In this document: positions 44,475 through 56,979 of the stretch, piece after piece
Numbering within the stretch: position 1 is the stretch's first letter
How the letters are laid out: every line of letters starts with the position of its first letter
DNA from: Cycas panzhihuaensis
Lineage: Eukaryota > Cycadophyta
Assembly (NCBI GenBank): GCA_023213395.1
Contig: CM041465.1
Span: 119,357,741-119,421,740, forward strand
Direction: 5' to 3'
DNA: 64,000 nucleotides
Translations under genes and position numbers: made by a program
The notes under the pieces: model-generated
What the model saw: only the letters and a program-made list of their open reading frames with translations
What the model was told of the DNA's origin: nothing
Database searches by the model: none

Positions 44475-46000
44475 TTTTATCATTTATTTTTTATTCCAAG
44501 TAGATCCCTAAAATACTAAAATTTATCTTTTGATAGTGGATTTATGAAGATATCTACAATTTGTTGATCACTGTTGCAATATTATAAATCAATCTCTTTG
44601 TTATAGATATTTTCTTTGATGAACTTCTATGTGTTTGGTCCTTGTATGGAAGACAGAATTTTTAGTGAATTTGATCATAATTTAATTGTTATAATAGATT
44701 GTAGTTACTTTTTCATATTGTTGATTTAAATTATTCAAGAGTTATCTTAACCAAACTACTTCAAAAGTTGCAGTTACTACAACTTTATACTGTACTTTTG
44801 TTAAGGACAGAGCTACTATTGGTTGTTTTTTGCTGCTCCATGATGTTACAGTTATTCCAAGATTGAAGCAATATCCTGATATGAATTTTTATTCATAAGA
44901 CTCTTTAGCCTAGTCAAAGTTAATGAATCTAATTAAGCTTGGTTTATTTACCTTGACATATTATAGTCCAAGATCTAAAGTGCCTTTGATATACCTTAAG
45001 ATTCTCTTAGAAGTATTCCAATGAATGGTTTTTAGATTATGCATGAATCTAGAGATGACTCCAATAGAGAAAGATATGTCTGCTCTGATAGTTAATAAGT
45101 AAATAAGATTTCCAATTAATTATCTAAAGAAAGTTTTATTTACTTCCTAATATTTGTCTTCACTAGCAGTTTGAATACAACCTACTTCCATAGGTATGAC
45201 ACATGCATTACATTCATCCATATTGAACCTTTTTAAAAGATTATTAGCATACTTGGTTTATGAGATAAAGATTCTACTTTCTACTTGTTTAATTCCTATG
45301 CCAAAATAATAGTGAATAGCACCGATGTTAGATGTTTCAAAATTATTTTCCATGTGTTTTGATCTAGCGAATGGTTTCTCGATCATTGCCTGTGATAATT
45401 AAGTCATCTACATATATTGTTATTATAGTGATCAAATCTTTTTATTTCTTTATATAAAGACTTGGATTAACTTCATATCTATTGAAACCACTTTTCTGAA
45501 GATGACGATCCAATTTAACATGTTAGGCTTTAAGTGCTTATTTTAGGCTAAATAATGCCTTTTTAATCTACAGACCAGATGTTCTTCTCCTTTCTTTAAA
45601 TATCTAGGTGGTTGTTCCATATAAACTTTTTCAATGATATTAGAAAGGCATTTTTTACATCTAATTACACAAGTTCCCATCCATATTAGGCTACGAAAGT
45701 TATAATTGTGCAAATAATTATTAACTTTGCCACAAGAGTAAAGTTTCTTCATAGTCGATGCATGTTGTCTAAGCATACCATTTTGCTACAAGTCAAACTT
45801 TATATCTTTTAACACTTCCATCTGGATTTCCTTTTATTTTATATACCCATTTGTAGTCTATAATAAGCTTATCTTTTAGCAGAGAATCTAATTTCCAAGT
45901 GCTATTTTAGTTTATGGATTCCCATTTCTTTGTTTATGACTTCTTGCCATTTTATTTTCTGGCATGCTTCTTTAGAACTTTAAGGTTCTACTAAATAGGC
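44475..46000 (-). pseudogene. Copia-G RT and RNase H (decayed)
   Basis: The active-site box reads TIYVDDLIITG, with YVDD at 45414-45403. The open frame 45776-45543 ends IEKVYMEQPPRYLKKGEEHL, VCRLK, a conserved RT block. RNase H occupies about 45300-44475 in broken frames. Stops replace Trp and Gln codons throughout. Confidence 0.8.
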
Positions 46001-47750
46001 CAAAGCTTGATGCTTTTAAGATTTTGTTCTATGCTCAAACACATCTCTTTTTTATTCTTCAATTCTTTTTAAATACCACTTAGGTAATCTTTTCTCTAAG
46101 ATATCCTCTTGTCTTTCTTCTTCAAACAATGTTTCTAACTCTTCTATGTCTTCTTGAAAAGTTTATTCTTCTTTGTCTTCCTAAGAAGCTAATTCTTCCT
46201 CAACTAGGCTATTTTTATTGGTAGATTCTACATTTTGCTCTAATATTATGTCTTGTTTATAATAGGTAATATCTTTACTGATTAAGATACTTTTATCAAA
46301 GGTTATATCTCTGGTTACATAGATTTACTTTGTTTTCACATATATGCAGAGATAAGCTTTTAATTTTGAACTATATCCAATCATAATGCATTTAATGTTT
46401 TCATCATTTAATTATGTTCTTTTCTAAGTTGGAATATACATGTAAGTAATGCTTCCAAAGGTTCTTAGATGATTTATATCTGGACTTCTGCCTATTCATG
46501 CTTTCTCTGAAGTAACTTCATCAAGCACCTTTGTGGGATATTTGTTTATTAAATAAACAGTAGTATTAATTGCTTCAAACCAATATATATTTAAGACATC
46601 TTTTCTTTTATCATACATCAAGCCATTTATGTTATAGTTCTATTCAACCTTTTAACTACTCTATTTGACTATGTTGTATATGAAGTAGTGATTTGTCTAT
46701 GAATGCTATGAATTTTATAAAAAATTAAAAATTCATTTAAAACATATTCTCCAGCTCCGTATGTTCTAAACATTTTTATTTTGTACCCATTTTCCAACTC
46801 AACTTAAGCCTTAAATGCTTTAAAGCAATAAAAACCTTCAAGTTTATTAAAGATGAAAAACACCTAAGTTTTTTTAGTAAAGTCATCTATAAAAGTAAAA
46901 AAATACCTAACACAATTTATAAAGTTTAGTGTGATTGGTCCACATATATCACTATGAACTAATTCCAATTTTTCTTTTGATCTCTAATTACTTTCCTACA
47001 ATGACATTTTGTGTTGTTTACCTAACATATAATTTTATAGGAGAAGGAATTTATTATGAAATTAGTAGGCAACCCATTAACCACATCAAGATTTTTTAGC
47101 ATTTTTAATCTATCATCTACAATGTGACCATTGCAAGAATGCCAGATTTCATTATCATTATTCTAAATAACAAAAGTTTTTATAAAAGAAATAATAGGAG
47201 TGGAAACTAAGTTATAAGGATTGCCAGTTTCCACTCCTTCAGCAATGGTTTTGCCTCATCTTCTCATATCAATAATATAACATTTTTCATCTTCATAAAA
47301 AATTATTTAAAGTTTCTTCTTTCTTAATTGTGATACATAAAAAAGATTTTTCTTCAAACCTAGAACAAATAAAACATTACCAATTTTCTTGATATCCTAC
47401 TTAGTTTAAACTGCTATGGTTCATTTGCCTTTGATCTTCAGAGAATAATCATCACCCAACTCTATAATTTTATCTATCAAATATGGTTGTAGGGTTTTGA
47501 ACCAATCTTCTCTTCCAATCACGTGATTTGAGGCGTTGGAGCCAACGAACCAATCTTCACTATATCGAGTGTATGAGACTAGGGCAGCAACAAACGCAAT
47601 CTCTTCTTCGTCTTCATCTTTGGGTTGTTCTTTACTGTAACTACCTTCAACACACTTACCCTTTGAAATGTTAGCTCTTTTATAGAAATAATTGCTAAAG
47701 AGATATCCATACCTGCTACAATAATAGGAATCCTGACTTTTTATTGTTTT
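46001..47750 (-). pseudogene. Copia-G protease, integrase and linker (decayed)
   Basis: Around 46590-46370 the minus strand reads INTTVYLINKYPTKVLDEVT, then GRSPDINHLRTFGSITYMYI and IKCIMIGYSSKLKAYLC: the end of a copia integrase. The acidic linker follows (46250-46100). The core lies to the right, to about 47250, and the protease region to about 47600. Confidence 0.75.
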
Positions 47751-47756
47751 ATATTC

Positions 47757-48525
47757 TATAATAATATGACCAATTCTTCTACAACGATAACATACCTATG
47801 TATCTGATGATCTTCCTCTATTTGATCCTCTAATAAATCTTCCACTATCAGTTCTTATCTCAATTGATCTTCCTTGTGTATCTCTTCCTCATTCACCAAT
47901 CGTGAGCCTTGAAACAAAGGCTTCTTCGACCTTTGTTTCATCTTTGTATCTATAAATTCTCTACTCTTATTAAAGAAGATGACCACATAAGGTATCAAAT
48001 AACATGGTTCTAGCTTGTCCTCTAATAGTAAGAGTGTTTATTAAATTATCAAAAAAAATTAGAAATTTGTTAAGTATTAAGAGAACAATTTCGGTATATG
48101 GTATTGATTCACCTGCAAAGGCCAAATTGTGTTTGATTTCTACTAATTTGGTAAAAAAGTCTATAACTTATTCACCCCCCTATAAGTAAAGCTGATAAAG
48201 TTGTTCTCTCATAGTGATAATATAGGCTTCATTCTTCTAGCTATATACTAAAGTAAGAGCTTTCAAGGCTTCTATTAAGGAAGTGGCTTCACTAATGTGT
48301 TAAGATCGAATCACTTATGCATAGGGTAATTATGGCTAGAGCTTGTTTATCCCTTTCTTCCCAACTAACTATTTTTACAACATCAATAGTTGGTTTCCTT
48401 TCCCGTTTAATAGCAATATCCCATGCATTCTTTGTAATTAAAAGCCCCCTTATTTTAATTTTCTAAACAACATAATTGTGGCCTATTAACTTATCTAATT
48501 CTCCTAAAGAGTAAATTGTGGCCAT
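47757..48525 (-). pseudogene. Copia-G gag
   Basis: From ATG 48525: MATIYSLGELDKLIGHNYVV, stop, KIKIRGLLITKNAWDIAI, a copia gag with one Trp codon turned into TAG. The zinc knuckle at about 47794-47757 reads CYRCRRIGHIIEY, with the final Cys lost. Confidence 0.8.
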
Positions 48526-49231
48526 TTTTTAGTGCTCAAAAAGAAAAAATATAGATTCTGATTTTTGAATGGTTGTGGTAATCCAAATTTATACAACCAT
48601 ACAAATGTATAAAAGAAGTACAATTGTACAGAACCTCAAAATAACCCCCTCAAAATTTTGTCATTGACTTCGTGTACAATGATTTGAAATCAATTTTTGG
48701 AAAGCAATTCTAAATTTGAGAAAAAACACTTGAAGTAAAAAAAACGCAACTTGGGTTTAAATTATATTTTTGCTTATAACTTCAAAAATCCTTTGTGAAA
48801 TCTTGCAATCTTACACTTAATGGAAAGCTTATGACATAAAGAGAAGTTTAAGACCACTTACTCAGTCTGAGACAAAAAAAAGAAAAAAGAAATCTACTGT
48901 AAAAACAAGAAACCTATGCACCTCTTTCTTCACAAATTTTCACTTATCGAGGCTGAATTTATAAATGCTACCTTGAGATAGCAAAATATATTCGAACAGA
49001 CGTTTATGCTGGTAAAATTTCACTTGATCTTGAGCACTCTAATTTTTCTATTTGTACAGGTCCATACGATTCCGTACTATACTGTATACCTTTCTTTAGG
49101 CTTTAAATTTCTTTAAAATTTTATTTTTTTGCTCCTTTCTCAATTTCTTAGGCACATAGACTTGATATTCTAATTTGGCCTCAGTTTGTTTGGCTTCGAT
49201 TTGTCTTCCTATTAGACTTGCTCTAATACCA
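48526..49231 (-). other. Copia-G leader and primer-binding site
   Basis: 700 bp of non-coding sequence between gag and the primer site (GCTCTAATACCATA, 49220-49233 region, adjoining the 5' LTR). No further feature seen. Confidence 0.6.
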
Positions 49232-49462
49232 TAATAGAAAACAGAATTAAAGAAAATAAATTTTATTCATTTGATTGATAAGAGAGAGTAATCTCTCTTA
49301 TATACAACAAGTTTATATAATCGATTTGTACATGAATAACAAATGTCATCTTATATAATAAGTGTTATCTTAAGATGAAAGAGGGACAATGACACCTAAC
49401 CCTTAACTTACATAAAGAATACTATAGTACAAAGTTTGGAATAAAACATTAATATTCTAACA
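49232..49462 (-). repeat. Copia-G 5' LTR
   Basis: 231 bp, matching 44229-44461. On the minus strand it starts TGTTAGAATATTAATG. Confidence 0.92.
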
Positions 49463-50290
49463 AACAATTATGTTCCATAAGTAAGTTGAATCATGCCTAT
49501 TTCTTTTTTGACTAGGTCATATGTAGTTCTCATATGAGTTTTGTTGTCAAAAGGCACCAAATCAATTGTTTGTTTATGACCTACTTTATTTTTTAAAAAG
49601 GCTAAATAAAACCCTTTGCTTTCTCTTAACCTTGCGACCTCTAAGTACAAGTTTAAACTCATGTTTACAACCCATTGGTCTAGATTATTGGTTTTCTTCT
49701 TCTTCTTTTCTTTTCTTTTTTTTTTTTAATTATCATCTTTTATGAAATGGTAGCCATTTATTCCCTTCCAAAGCAAGATAAGTTTAACAAAGTTAATTAC
49801 AACACTTTGAGAATTAAAATGAGGAGCATACTAATAGCTTAAAATGCTTAGGAAATAATGAATGGCATTCCTCAAACTCTAGTTGACTTGAATGAGATAA
49901 GAAACATTAAAGAAAAAGACAGAATGGCAATAGCAACAATTACTCTTCAAATTATTGACCACATACTCACTCAAATCTCAAAAGTAAGAACTTCAAATGA
50001 AACATGGGCCATCCTTAAAAAGGATACTCAGGGAACATATTTGAGAAGGAAGAAAATTAAAAAATAAAAAATAGAAATAGAAATCACTCTTGTAACATCT
50101 AAAAATGTTATATCAAATAACTATTACATTGATTCAAAGGCATCCAAGGACATGATGTCATTGAAATACCAGTTTAAAAGCATGGAAGAACATCATGGAG
50201 GCAATATTGTTAAACTAGGAGAACTCCACTTACCTTGCTAAGGGAAAAGGGACCATTCCCTTGAGGATTACAAATAGAGAAATCAAAAAA
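49463..50290 (+). pseudogene. Copia-F leader end, gag and zinc-knuckle region
   Basis: 49463-49746 is leader with a T-rich run near 49715-49728. From ATG 49747: MVAIYSLPKQDKFNKVNYNT, LRIKMRSILIA, then an open run MNGIPQTLVDLNEIRNIKEK to about 50067, ending in YLRRKKIKK. This is a copia gag. Two Trp/Gln-type stops precede the long open part. Confidence 0.8.
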
Positions 50291-51470
50291 ACAAATGTAT
50301 TTTATGTCTCCAATATAAAAAATTTTGCTTTTAGCCTTCTAAATGACCAAGAAACAATTCAAAATCGAGTTATATTAACAAATACCTAGCTAGGGATAAA
50401 AAGAAAAATCATAAAGTCATTGAAAGAAAAGAGGAAAATGACCTATGTAAGTTCATAGGTTCTCCTACTCTACAAACCTCTATTGCAAGTAAAGGAAATC
50501 CTATATATGAAATCTAACATTTGAAGTATGACCATTTGAATTATCAGAGCCTAATTCAATTGGGAAAATCCAACATGGCAAGTAGATTACCAAACATACA
50601 AGGTAATGGAAGGATATGTAAAGGGTCAATGTTGGCAAAACAACACACGAATAAATTTCCTAAAGCCACTTTAGCCAAAAAATGTGACTCCTAAAAGAGT
50701 CTTTCAACTATGTCCCTAAGAGCTAAGAACAAATTTGAAATCATTTATAATGACCTATGTAACCCCATGAAAATGAGATCTCCCAGAGTAGCAACATTTT
50801 TTATCACCTTCATTGATGACTTGGTCAAATAAACATGGGTCCATTTCATCAAGAATAAATCTTATGCTTTTTCCATATTCAAATAATTCAAAGCTTTGAT
50901 CAAAGCTAAAAGTAGGAAGAAGACCAAAATTCTCAGAATAGACAATGGAGGTCAATTCACCTCCAATGACTTCTTCAAATATTGTAAGTCCCACAAAATC
51001 AAAAGACCACTAACAACCACCTACACCCATCAATCAAATAGAATTACTAAATGAGAAAAATAAAGCTACTACATAAATAGCATAGAGCATGTTAAAAGGA
51101 AAAAGCATATCAACTGGACTCTAGGCTAAGGTTATCAACACTATAGTCTACTTTATCAACAGGAGCCCTATTAAAATTGTTCGATGAAATTTTCCCAAAG
51201 AAGCTTGGACCAATAAAAAACCAAACATCAAACATCTAAAGATACTTAGGAGTATTCCCTTTGTTGATGAAAAGAGCATAAAATATATCTTTATAGGTTA
51301 CAGTGAAAAGTTTAAAGTCTATCGATGTATCAAATTAGCAACAAATGGAGCCATCATAAACAAGGATGTTATATTTGAAGAATATTATATTCTAATTAAA
51401 ATCCGAGTAGCAAAAGAAGAGGAAAACACTCACAAAATTAGTCCTACACTTGCAAAAAATGAAGTTCAAA
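50100..51470 (+). pseudogene. Copia-F protease and integrase (decayed)
   Basis: Protease: YYIDSKASKDMMSLKYQFKS at about 50122-50181, with the active-site DSG changed to DSK. Pre-integrase: YDHLNYQSLIQLGKSNM near 50530. Integrase core: YNDLCNPMKM (50748), TFFITFIDDLVK, ILRIDNGGQFTSNDFFKYCK (50930-50990) and TTYTHQSN. C-terminal part to about 51400. Stops and short frameshifts. Confidence 0.82.
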
Positions 51471-51879
51471 CCAAATCAACAAAAAAAAAAATCTTCCAAA
51501 GATGAAAGTTCCCTCAGCAATAACATTCTAAAAATTATTAAAATCAAATAAGAGTTGCAAAATGGTATCTATCTACCCTTCATGATTCAAGGATAAATCC
51601 ATCGAGCATCAAAGAACGAAGACAAATACAGTCTTAAAACAATGTTGATAAATAAATTGCCCTTAGTTGTGCCTTGAGTATAGACAAGCCTATATCTTTT
51701 GAAGAAACGCAAGACAACAAATATTAGAATGAGGCTATGAATAAAAAAATCTCAACCATCAAAAGAATCAACACGTCAAAACTAAGAGAACTTCCAAAGG
51801 GGAAATAAAGACCAAGGAAAGTTCTTCCCCTATAACAAAATTAATCACGATCCATACTATTATACCTCTAGTTGCTCAA

Positions 51880-52298
51880 TTCAACAAGAAATTTTATTAA
51901 ATGGGCATTAGGAGTGCCTTTGAGAATGGAGATCTTGAAAAGAAAGTGTACATGGACCAACCTACCAAGGTTTATCAGAAAGAGAGAAGAGTATATTGTC
52001 TACAAATTAAAAAGGGCTTTGTATAGTGTAAAATAAGTACCCAAGACACAAGATAACAAGATTGATCGATGTCTTAAAGGGGATGGTTTTCACCTAAGTG
52101 GATCTAACCCAGGTCTTTATATAAAAATTAGAAATGAAGGGATCACCATTATTATAATTGTCTATATAGATGACGTCCTTATCATGATGAATGATAAAGA
52201 GCAACTAAAAGAGAATTTGATGTGAACTTTTAAAATGATAAATTTGGAACTTCTTTACTACTACTTAGAGGTGAAAATAATCAAAGTGTTCAGAAACA
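51880..52298 (+). pseudogene. Copia-F reverse transcriptase, first part
   Basis: Words include FENGDLEKKVYMDQPTKVY (about 51918 on), VYIDDVLIMMND with YIDD intact at 52163-52174, and NLELLYYYLEVKII at 52238-52280. The copia-H insertion cuts it at 52298. The 109-codon open frame that runs on into copia-H and its TA repeat is accidental. Confidence 0.82.
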
Positions 52299-52496
52299 TG
52301 AATTCATACATATATATGTTCCTATCCACAGAATCTTTAACCATTCGCAATAAGCAAATAGATATATACACAAAATACAAATGCACAGTACACAAAATTT
52401 ATATGGAAAACCTTTTCAGAAAAAAACCCACCACAAAAGATTCTTTGGATTATATTGATTACACACCAATTGACATATTGATATACAAGGGTTCTA

Positions 52497-52558
<62 letters not shown>

Positions 52559-52684
52559 TTCTAAGAGGTGTCACCCAACAAAGATTGTGACCCTCTATAT
52601 ATCTCATACATTTTTGCCAATCAGCATTAGTTAAACCACATGAATATTAACTTAGTGGCTTAACAAACACCTGCCACATTAACA
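52299..52684 (-). repeat. Copia-H LTR 1, containing a TA microsatellite
   Basis: It matches the other two LTRs (shared ACCACATGAATATTAACTTA and AGATTGTGACCCTC-like block). A pure TA run at about 52498-52556 makes it longer; the others have only a few TA units there. Confidence 0.9.
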
Positions 52685-54529
52685 TCTCCCCTTAATGTGA
52701 ATATGGGAAGCCTGCAATTAGCAACAATTATGTTATCATAAAAGTTAGGACTATCTTGCAGCTTCTTTATCATTGTTGATACATCCCCCTCAAGGATAAC
52801 ATCGATGAGTTCTAATCTGATATGCATCTTTGTGAATCGATCTTCAGTAAATGGCTTGGTAAACACGTCCACAAACAAGAATTCACTCGGATAGTAATCA
52901 ACCTGCAACTTTCCTAACTTAATCTGTTCACAAATGTAATGGTGTTAAATCTCAATATGCATTGTACGCATATGAAATTTTAGATTTTTTGACAAATGAA
53001 TGGTACTTCGATTATCAACGAAGATAATCAGATATCCATTAAAAAGTCCAAGAAACTCAAAGAGACCTTGCAACCATACAACTTCCTTTACACCAGCGTT
53101 GAGTCTCTGATATTTTGCCTCTGTAGAATAGTACCACTATTTTTTGCTTCTTCGACTTCTACAAAACAAATCCATTATCGATACCAAATGTGTATCCAAC
53201 ATTAGACTTCCAGTCATCAAAGTCTTCTCCCCAATGAGCATCCATGTAGCCATGCAACTTTATCTCCTCACCTCGAAAATATTTGAGACCAAGATTGATT
53301 GTCCCCTTTAAGTATTTTAAAACCCACTTCGCTACAACCCAATGTAGCTCCTAAAGATTCTGCATATAACAGGAAATCAATCCAACAACATAGGTGATAT
53401 CTGTCTCATAGGTGATATATGAGTCAAGTAAATCATACTCCCTACCAACTAACAATACTTCATTTCATTTACAAAGGGTTTGACCATATCCTTCTACAAT
53501 ATTGTGCTCTTAATACATGGTGTTAAAACAGGTTTGCAATTCTGCATCCTAAACTTCTCCAGTAAGTTCTTCATATACTATGACTACAATAACACGATTC
53601 GATCATCTATCTACTTGATCTAAATGCCTAAGAAATAGTGAAGTCTCACGAGATCTTTCATGTCAAAAGAAGCTCCCAAATTGAGCTTGACTTCTGTTAT
53701 AGTCTTGCTACAATTTTCTCTAATGATCAAATCATTGACATAAACCAAAAAAACAACTATTGAAGTCCCTCTCCTTTTCACATACAAATTCAGGTTGAGT
53801 TCAGAATTTATGAAACCTTCAACTTTTAACTTAGCATCCATATTTTCATACCAAGCACAAGTTGTTTGTTTCAAGCCATAAATTGATTTTTTTAATTAGC
53901 ATATAAGATGCTCCTAACCTTTCTTAATGAATCCCATAGACTACGATATATATGTCTCCTCCTTTAGATCTCCATTAAGAAATGTGGGCTTGATGTCCAT
54001 CTGGTGTAACTCCTAACTGTAAGCAGCTACTAAGGAAATGATCAATTGGATCATCATCATCTTAGAGACTGGTGTAAATGTCTCATCATAGTTCATTCCT
54101 TCTTTCTATTTGAACCCTTGAGCAACAAACTTGGCCTTGAACTTGTCCACATCTCCATCTGAGAGAAACTTCATCTTATAGACCCACTTGCATGTAACAA
54201 GGTTTTTCATTAGATGGAGTAGAACCAAATTCTATGCATTGTTCTTCATCAATGAACCATAATCTTCATCCATCACAGCTCTCCATCATGAATCTCTTTT
54301 TGCCTCTCCAAATGAATCAGGATCACTGGAGTTGTTGGTGTTTACCAGCAGAGTTTGACTGACATGTTGACTCCTTATTCGTCTTTTATTAGTAAGAGTA
54401 TACATCGCCACACTTGAATCTTTAATATTCTTCCTTTTCTATAATGGTATAGAAGGACCCGTTGTTAGAGGTACTTCTTCTTATGACGACTCCTCACTAT
54501 TACTCAACCCACATGGTCTTGCTTCCTCA
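52685..54529 (-). pseudogene. Copia-H unit 1: RT-RNase H remnant
   Basis: The RNase H end lies in the frame 52908-52660 (FLFVDVFTKPFTEDRFTKMH), which reads on through the polypurine tract into the LTR. The RT frame 53874-53620 has MKQTTCAWYENMDAKLKVEG and LVYVNDLIIRE: the YVDD box is YVND (53742-53731), so RT is dead. The unit begins inside the linker before RT. Confidence 0.85.
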
Positions 54530-54842
54530 TGTATTCATACGTATATGTTCCATACATAATAAGCAAATAAATATATATATAATATAGATGCATAGTATGT
54601 AGAATTTACATGGGAAACCCTTTTGAAAAAAATCTACAACAAAAGATCTTTTGGACCGTATTGATTACATACCAATTGATACGTTGAAATACAAGGACTC
54701 TAGGATATCTATATCCTTTCAAGAGGTGTCACTCAATAAGGATTGTGACCCTCTGAATATTTTGCACATTTTTGCTAATCATCATTAGTTAAACCACATG
54801 AATATTAACTTAGTGGCTTAACAAACAACTGCCACATTAACA
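54530..54842 (-). repeat. Copia-H LTR 2 (shared middle LTR)
   Basis: 313 bp, TGTATTCATACG to CCACATTAACA on the plus strand. It serves as 5' LTR of unit 1 and 3' LTR of unit 2. It is followed by TCCCCCCTTAAT, the reverse complement of a polypurine tract. Confidence 0.92.
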
Positions 54843-56640
54843 TCCCCCCTTAATATAAATATAGAGAGCTTGAAACATACAACAATTGTGTTATCATGAA
54901 AGTTAAGACTATCTTGCAACTTCTTTATCTTTGTCAATACATCCCCCCCTCAAGGATAATATCGGTAAGTCCTAATCTAGTACACATTTTTATGAATTGA
55001 TCTTCAGTAAATGGATTGATGAATACGCCTACAAGCTAGAATTCACTCAAACAATAGTTGACCTACAACTTCTCTGACTTGATCTATTCATGCTTCATAC
55101 GTACATAAAACTCTAGATTCTTTGATAAAAAAATGATACTCTAATTATCAATGAAGATAATTAAATGTCCATTGGAAACTCCAAGAAACTCTAAGAGACC
55201 TTGCAACTATACAGCTTCATTCACATCAATACTGAATAATTGATATTTTACCTTTGTAGAAGATAACACCATTTTTTGTTGCTTCTTCGACTACCATGAA
55301 ACAAATCCATTACTGACACTAAATATGTATTTAGAAGTAGGCTTTTGATCATCAGTCTCCTCCCCAATCAGCATCTATGTAGCCATGTAACCTTCTCTCT
55401 TTACCTCAATGATATTTGAGACCAAGATTGATTGTCCCTTCTAGGTATTTCAAAATCCACTTCGTTGCAACCCAATATAGCTCTTAAGGATTCTGCATGT
55501 AGTGGGAAACCAATCCAACAACATAAGCGATATTTGGTCTGATATGAGTCAAGTAAATTAAACTCCTTACTAACTGGTGATACTTCGTTCCATCTACAGA
55601 GGGTTTGGCCATATCCTTCTGCAATCTTGCATCCCTAACACATGGTGTTAAAATAAGTTTGTAATTCTACATCCCTAACTTTTTCAATAAGTTCTTCACG
55701 TACTATAACTGCAATAACATGATTCGATCGTCCATCTACCTGATTTGAATGCTTAAGAAATAGTGAAATCTCTCGAGGTCTATCATGTCAAAAGAAACTC
55801 CCAAATTGGACTTGACTTTTGTTAGTCTTGTCGCAATTTCCTCCAATGATCAAATCATCGACATAAACTACACAAGAAACTCTCATTTTCACATATAAAT
55901 TTAGATTGAGTTCAAAATTTTTGAAACCTCCAGCTTTTAACTTAGCATCTATCTTCTCATACCAAGTACGAGTTGTTTGTTTCAAACCATAGATTGATTT
56001 CTTTAACCGGCATACAAGATGCTCCTCACCTTCCTTAATGAATCCCATAGGGTATGACATATATATCTCCTCCTTTAGATCTCCATTAAGAAATGTAGAC
56101 TTGATGTTCGTCTAGTGTAACTCCCAACCGTAAGTAGTTGCTAAAGAAATTATTAAATGGACCATCGTCATCTTAGATACTGATGCAAATGTCTCCTCAT
56201 AATCAATTCATTCTTTCTATTTGAACCCTTAAACAACAAGCTTAACCTTGTACTTGTCCACCTCTCCATCTGCGTAGAACTTCATCTTGTAGACCCACTT
56301 ACATCCAACAAAGTTCTTCATCAGAGAGAGCAAAACCAAATCCCATGCATCATTCTTTATCAATGAACCATACTCTTTCTCCATCACAGTTCTCCATCAT
56401 GAATCTCCTTTTATCTCTTCAAATGAATTAGGATCACTAAAGTTGTTAGTGTCTACTAGCAAAGTTCAACTCGTATGATGACTCCTTGTTTATCTTTTAT
56501 CAATAAAGGTATGCATCACCACACTAGAATCTTCAATAGTCTTCATTGCCTATAATGGTATAGAAAAGCATGTTACTAGAGGTACTTCTTCTCGCAGCAG
56601 CTCTTCACTATTACTCAACCCACTTGGTCATGCTTCCTCA
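54843..56640 (-). pseudogene. Copia-H unit 2: RT-RNase H remnant
   Basis: It parallels unit 1 over its length. The frame 56060-55788 reads GEEHLVCRLKKSIYGLKQTT, and CVVYVDDLIIGGN with YVDD intact at 55866-55855. Other frames are broken by stops. It starts at the same linker position as unit 1. Confidence 0.85.
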
Positions 56641-56977
56641 TGTATTCATATGTATATGTTCCTATCTGTAGAATCTTTAACCATACACAACAAGCAAACA
56701 AATATATATACATAATACAAATGCATAGTATACAAGATTTACGTGGGAAACTCTTTTGAAAAAAAAGTCCATCACAAAAAATCTTTTAAATCATATTGAT
56801 TACACACCAATTGAAACATTGAAATGCAATGGCTCTAGGATATATATATCCTTCCAAGAGGTGTCACCCAACAAGGATTGTGACCTTCTAAATATCTCGC
56901 ACATTTTTGCTAATCACTATTAGTTAAACCACATGAACATTAACTTAGTAGCTTTACAAATAAATGCCATGTTAAAA
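56641..56977 (-). repeat. Copia-H LTR 3 (outer 5' LTR)
   Basis: About 337 bp, the same start as LTR 2. Its last bases read CCATGTTAAAA in place of CCACATTAACA, so the outer edge is eroded. Copia-F sequence follows. Confidence 0.88.
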
Positions 56978-56979
56978 CA

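Larger units (their letters stand above)
44229..49462 (-). mobile_element. Copia-G: Ty1/copia element, minus strand, in the copia-F leader
   Basis: LTRs of 233 and 231 bp (44229-44461 and 49232-49462), a polypurine tract (reverse complement of CCCTCCCTTAAT, 44462 on) and a primer site (49217-49231). All domains are present in copia order, with YVDD intact but with many stops. The flanking 5-mers (AATAC and AACAA) do not match, so the target duplication is lost or the edges are off by a few bases. Confidence 0.9.
52299..56977 (-). mobile_element. Copia-H: tandem truncated copia, LTR-unit-LTR-unit-LTR
   Basis: Three LTR copies (52299-52684, 54530-54842, 56641-56977) alternate with two similar internal units (52685-54529 and 54843-56640). 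Each unit holds only the integrase-RT linker, RT and RNase H, minus strand, ending in a polypurine tract. At the 5' side both units join the LTR at the same place (CTTGCTTCCTCATG-like sequence), without primer site, gag or integrase. A possible target duplication AAACA lies at 52294-52298 and 56975-56979, overlapping the LTR edge. It interrupts RT of copia-F. Confidence 0.9.

Noticed and set aside
52235-52564. 109-codon plus open frame ending in a long Tyr-Ile repeat
   Set aside because: It starts in copia-F RT, crosses into the copia-H LTR and is kept open only by the TA microsatellite.
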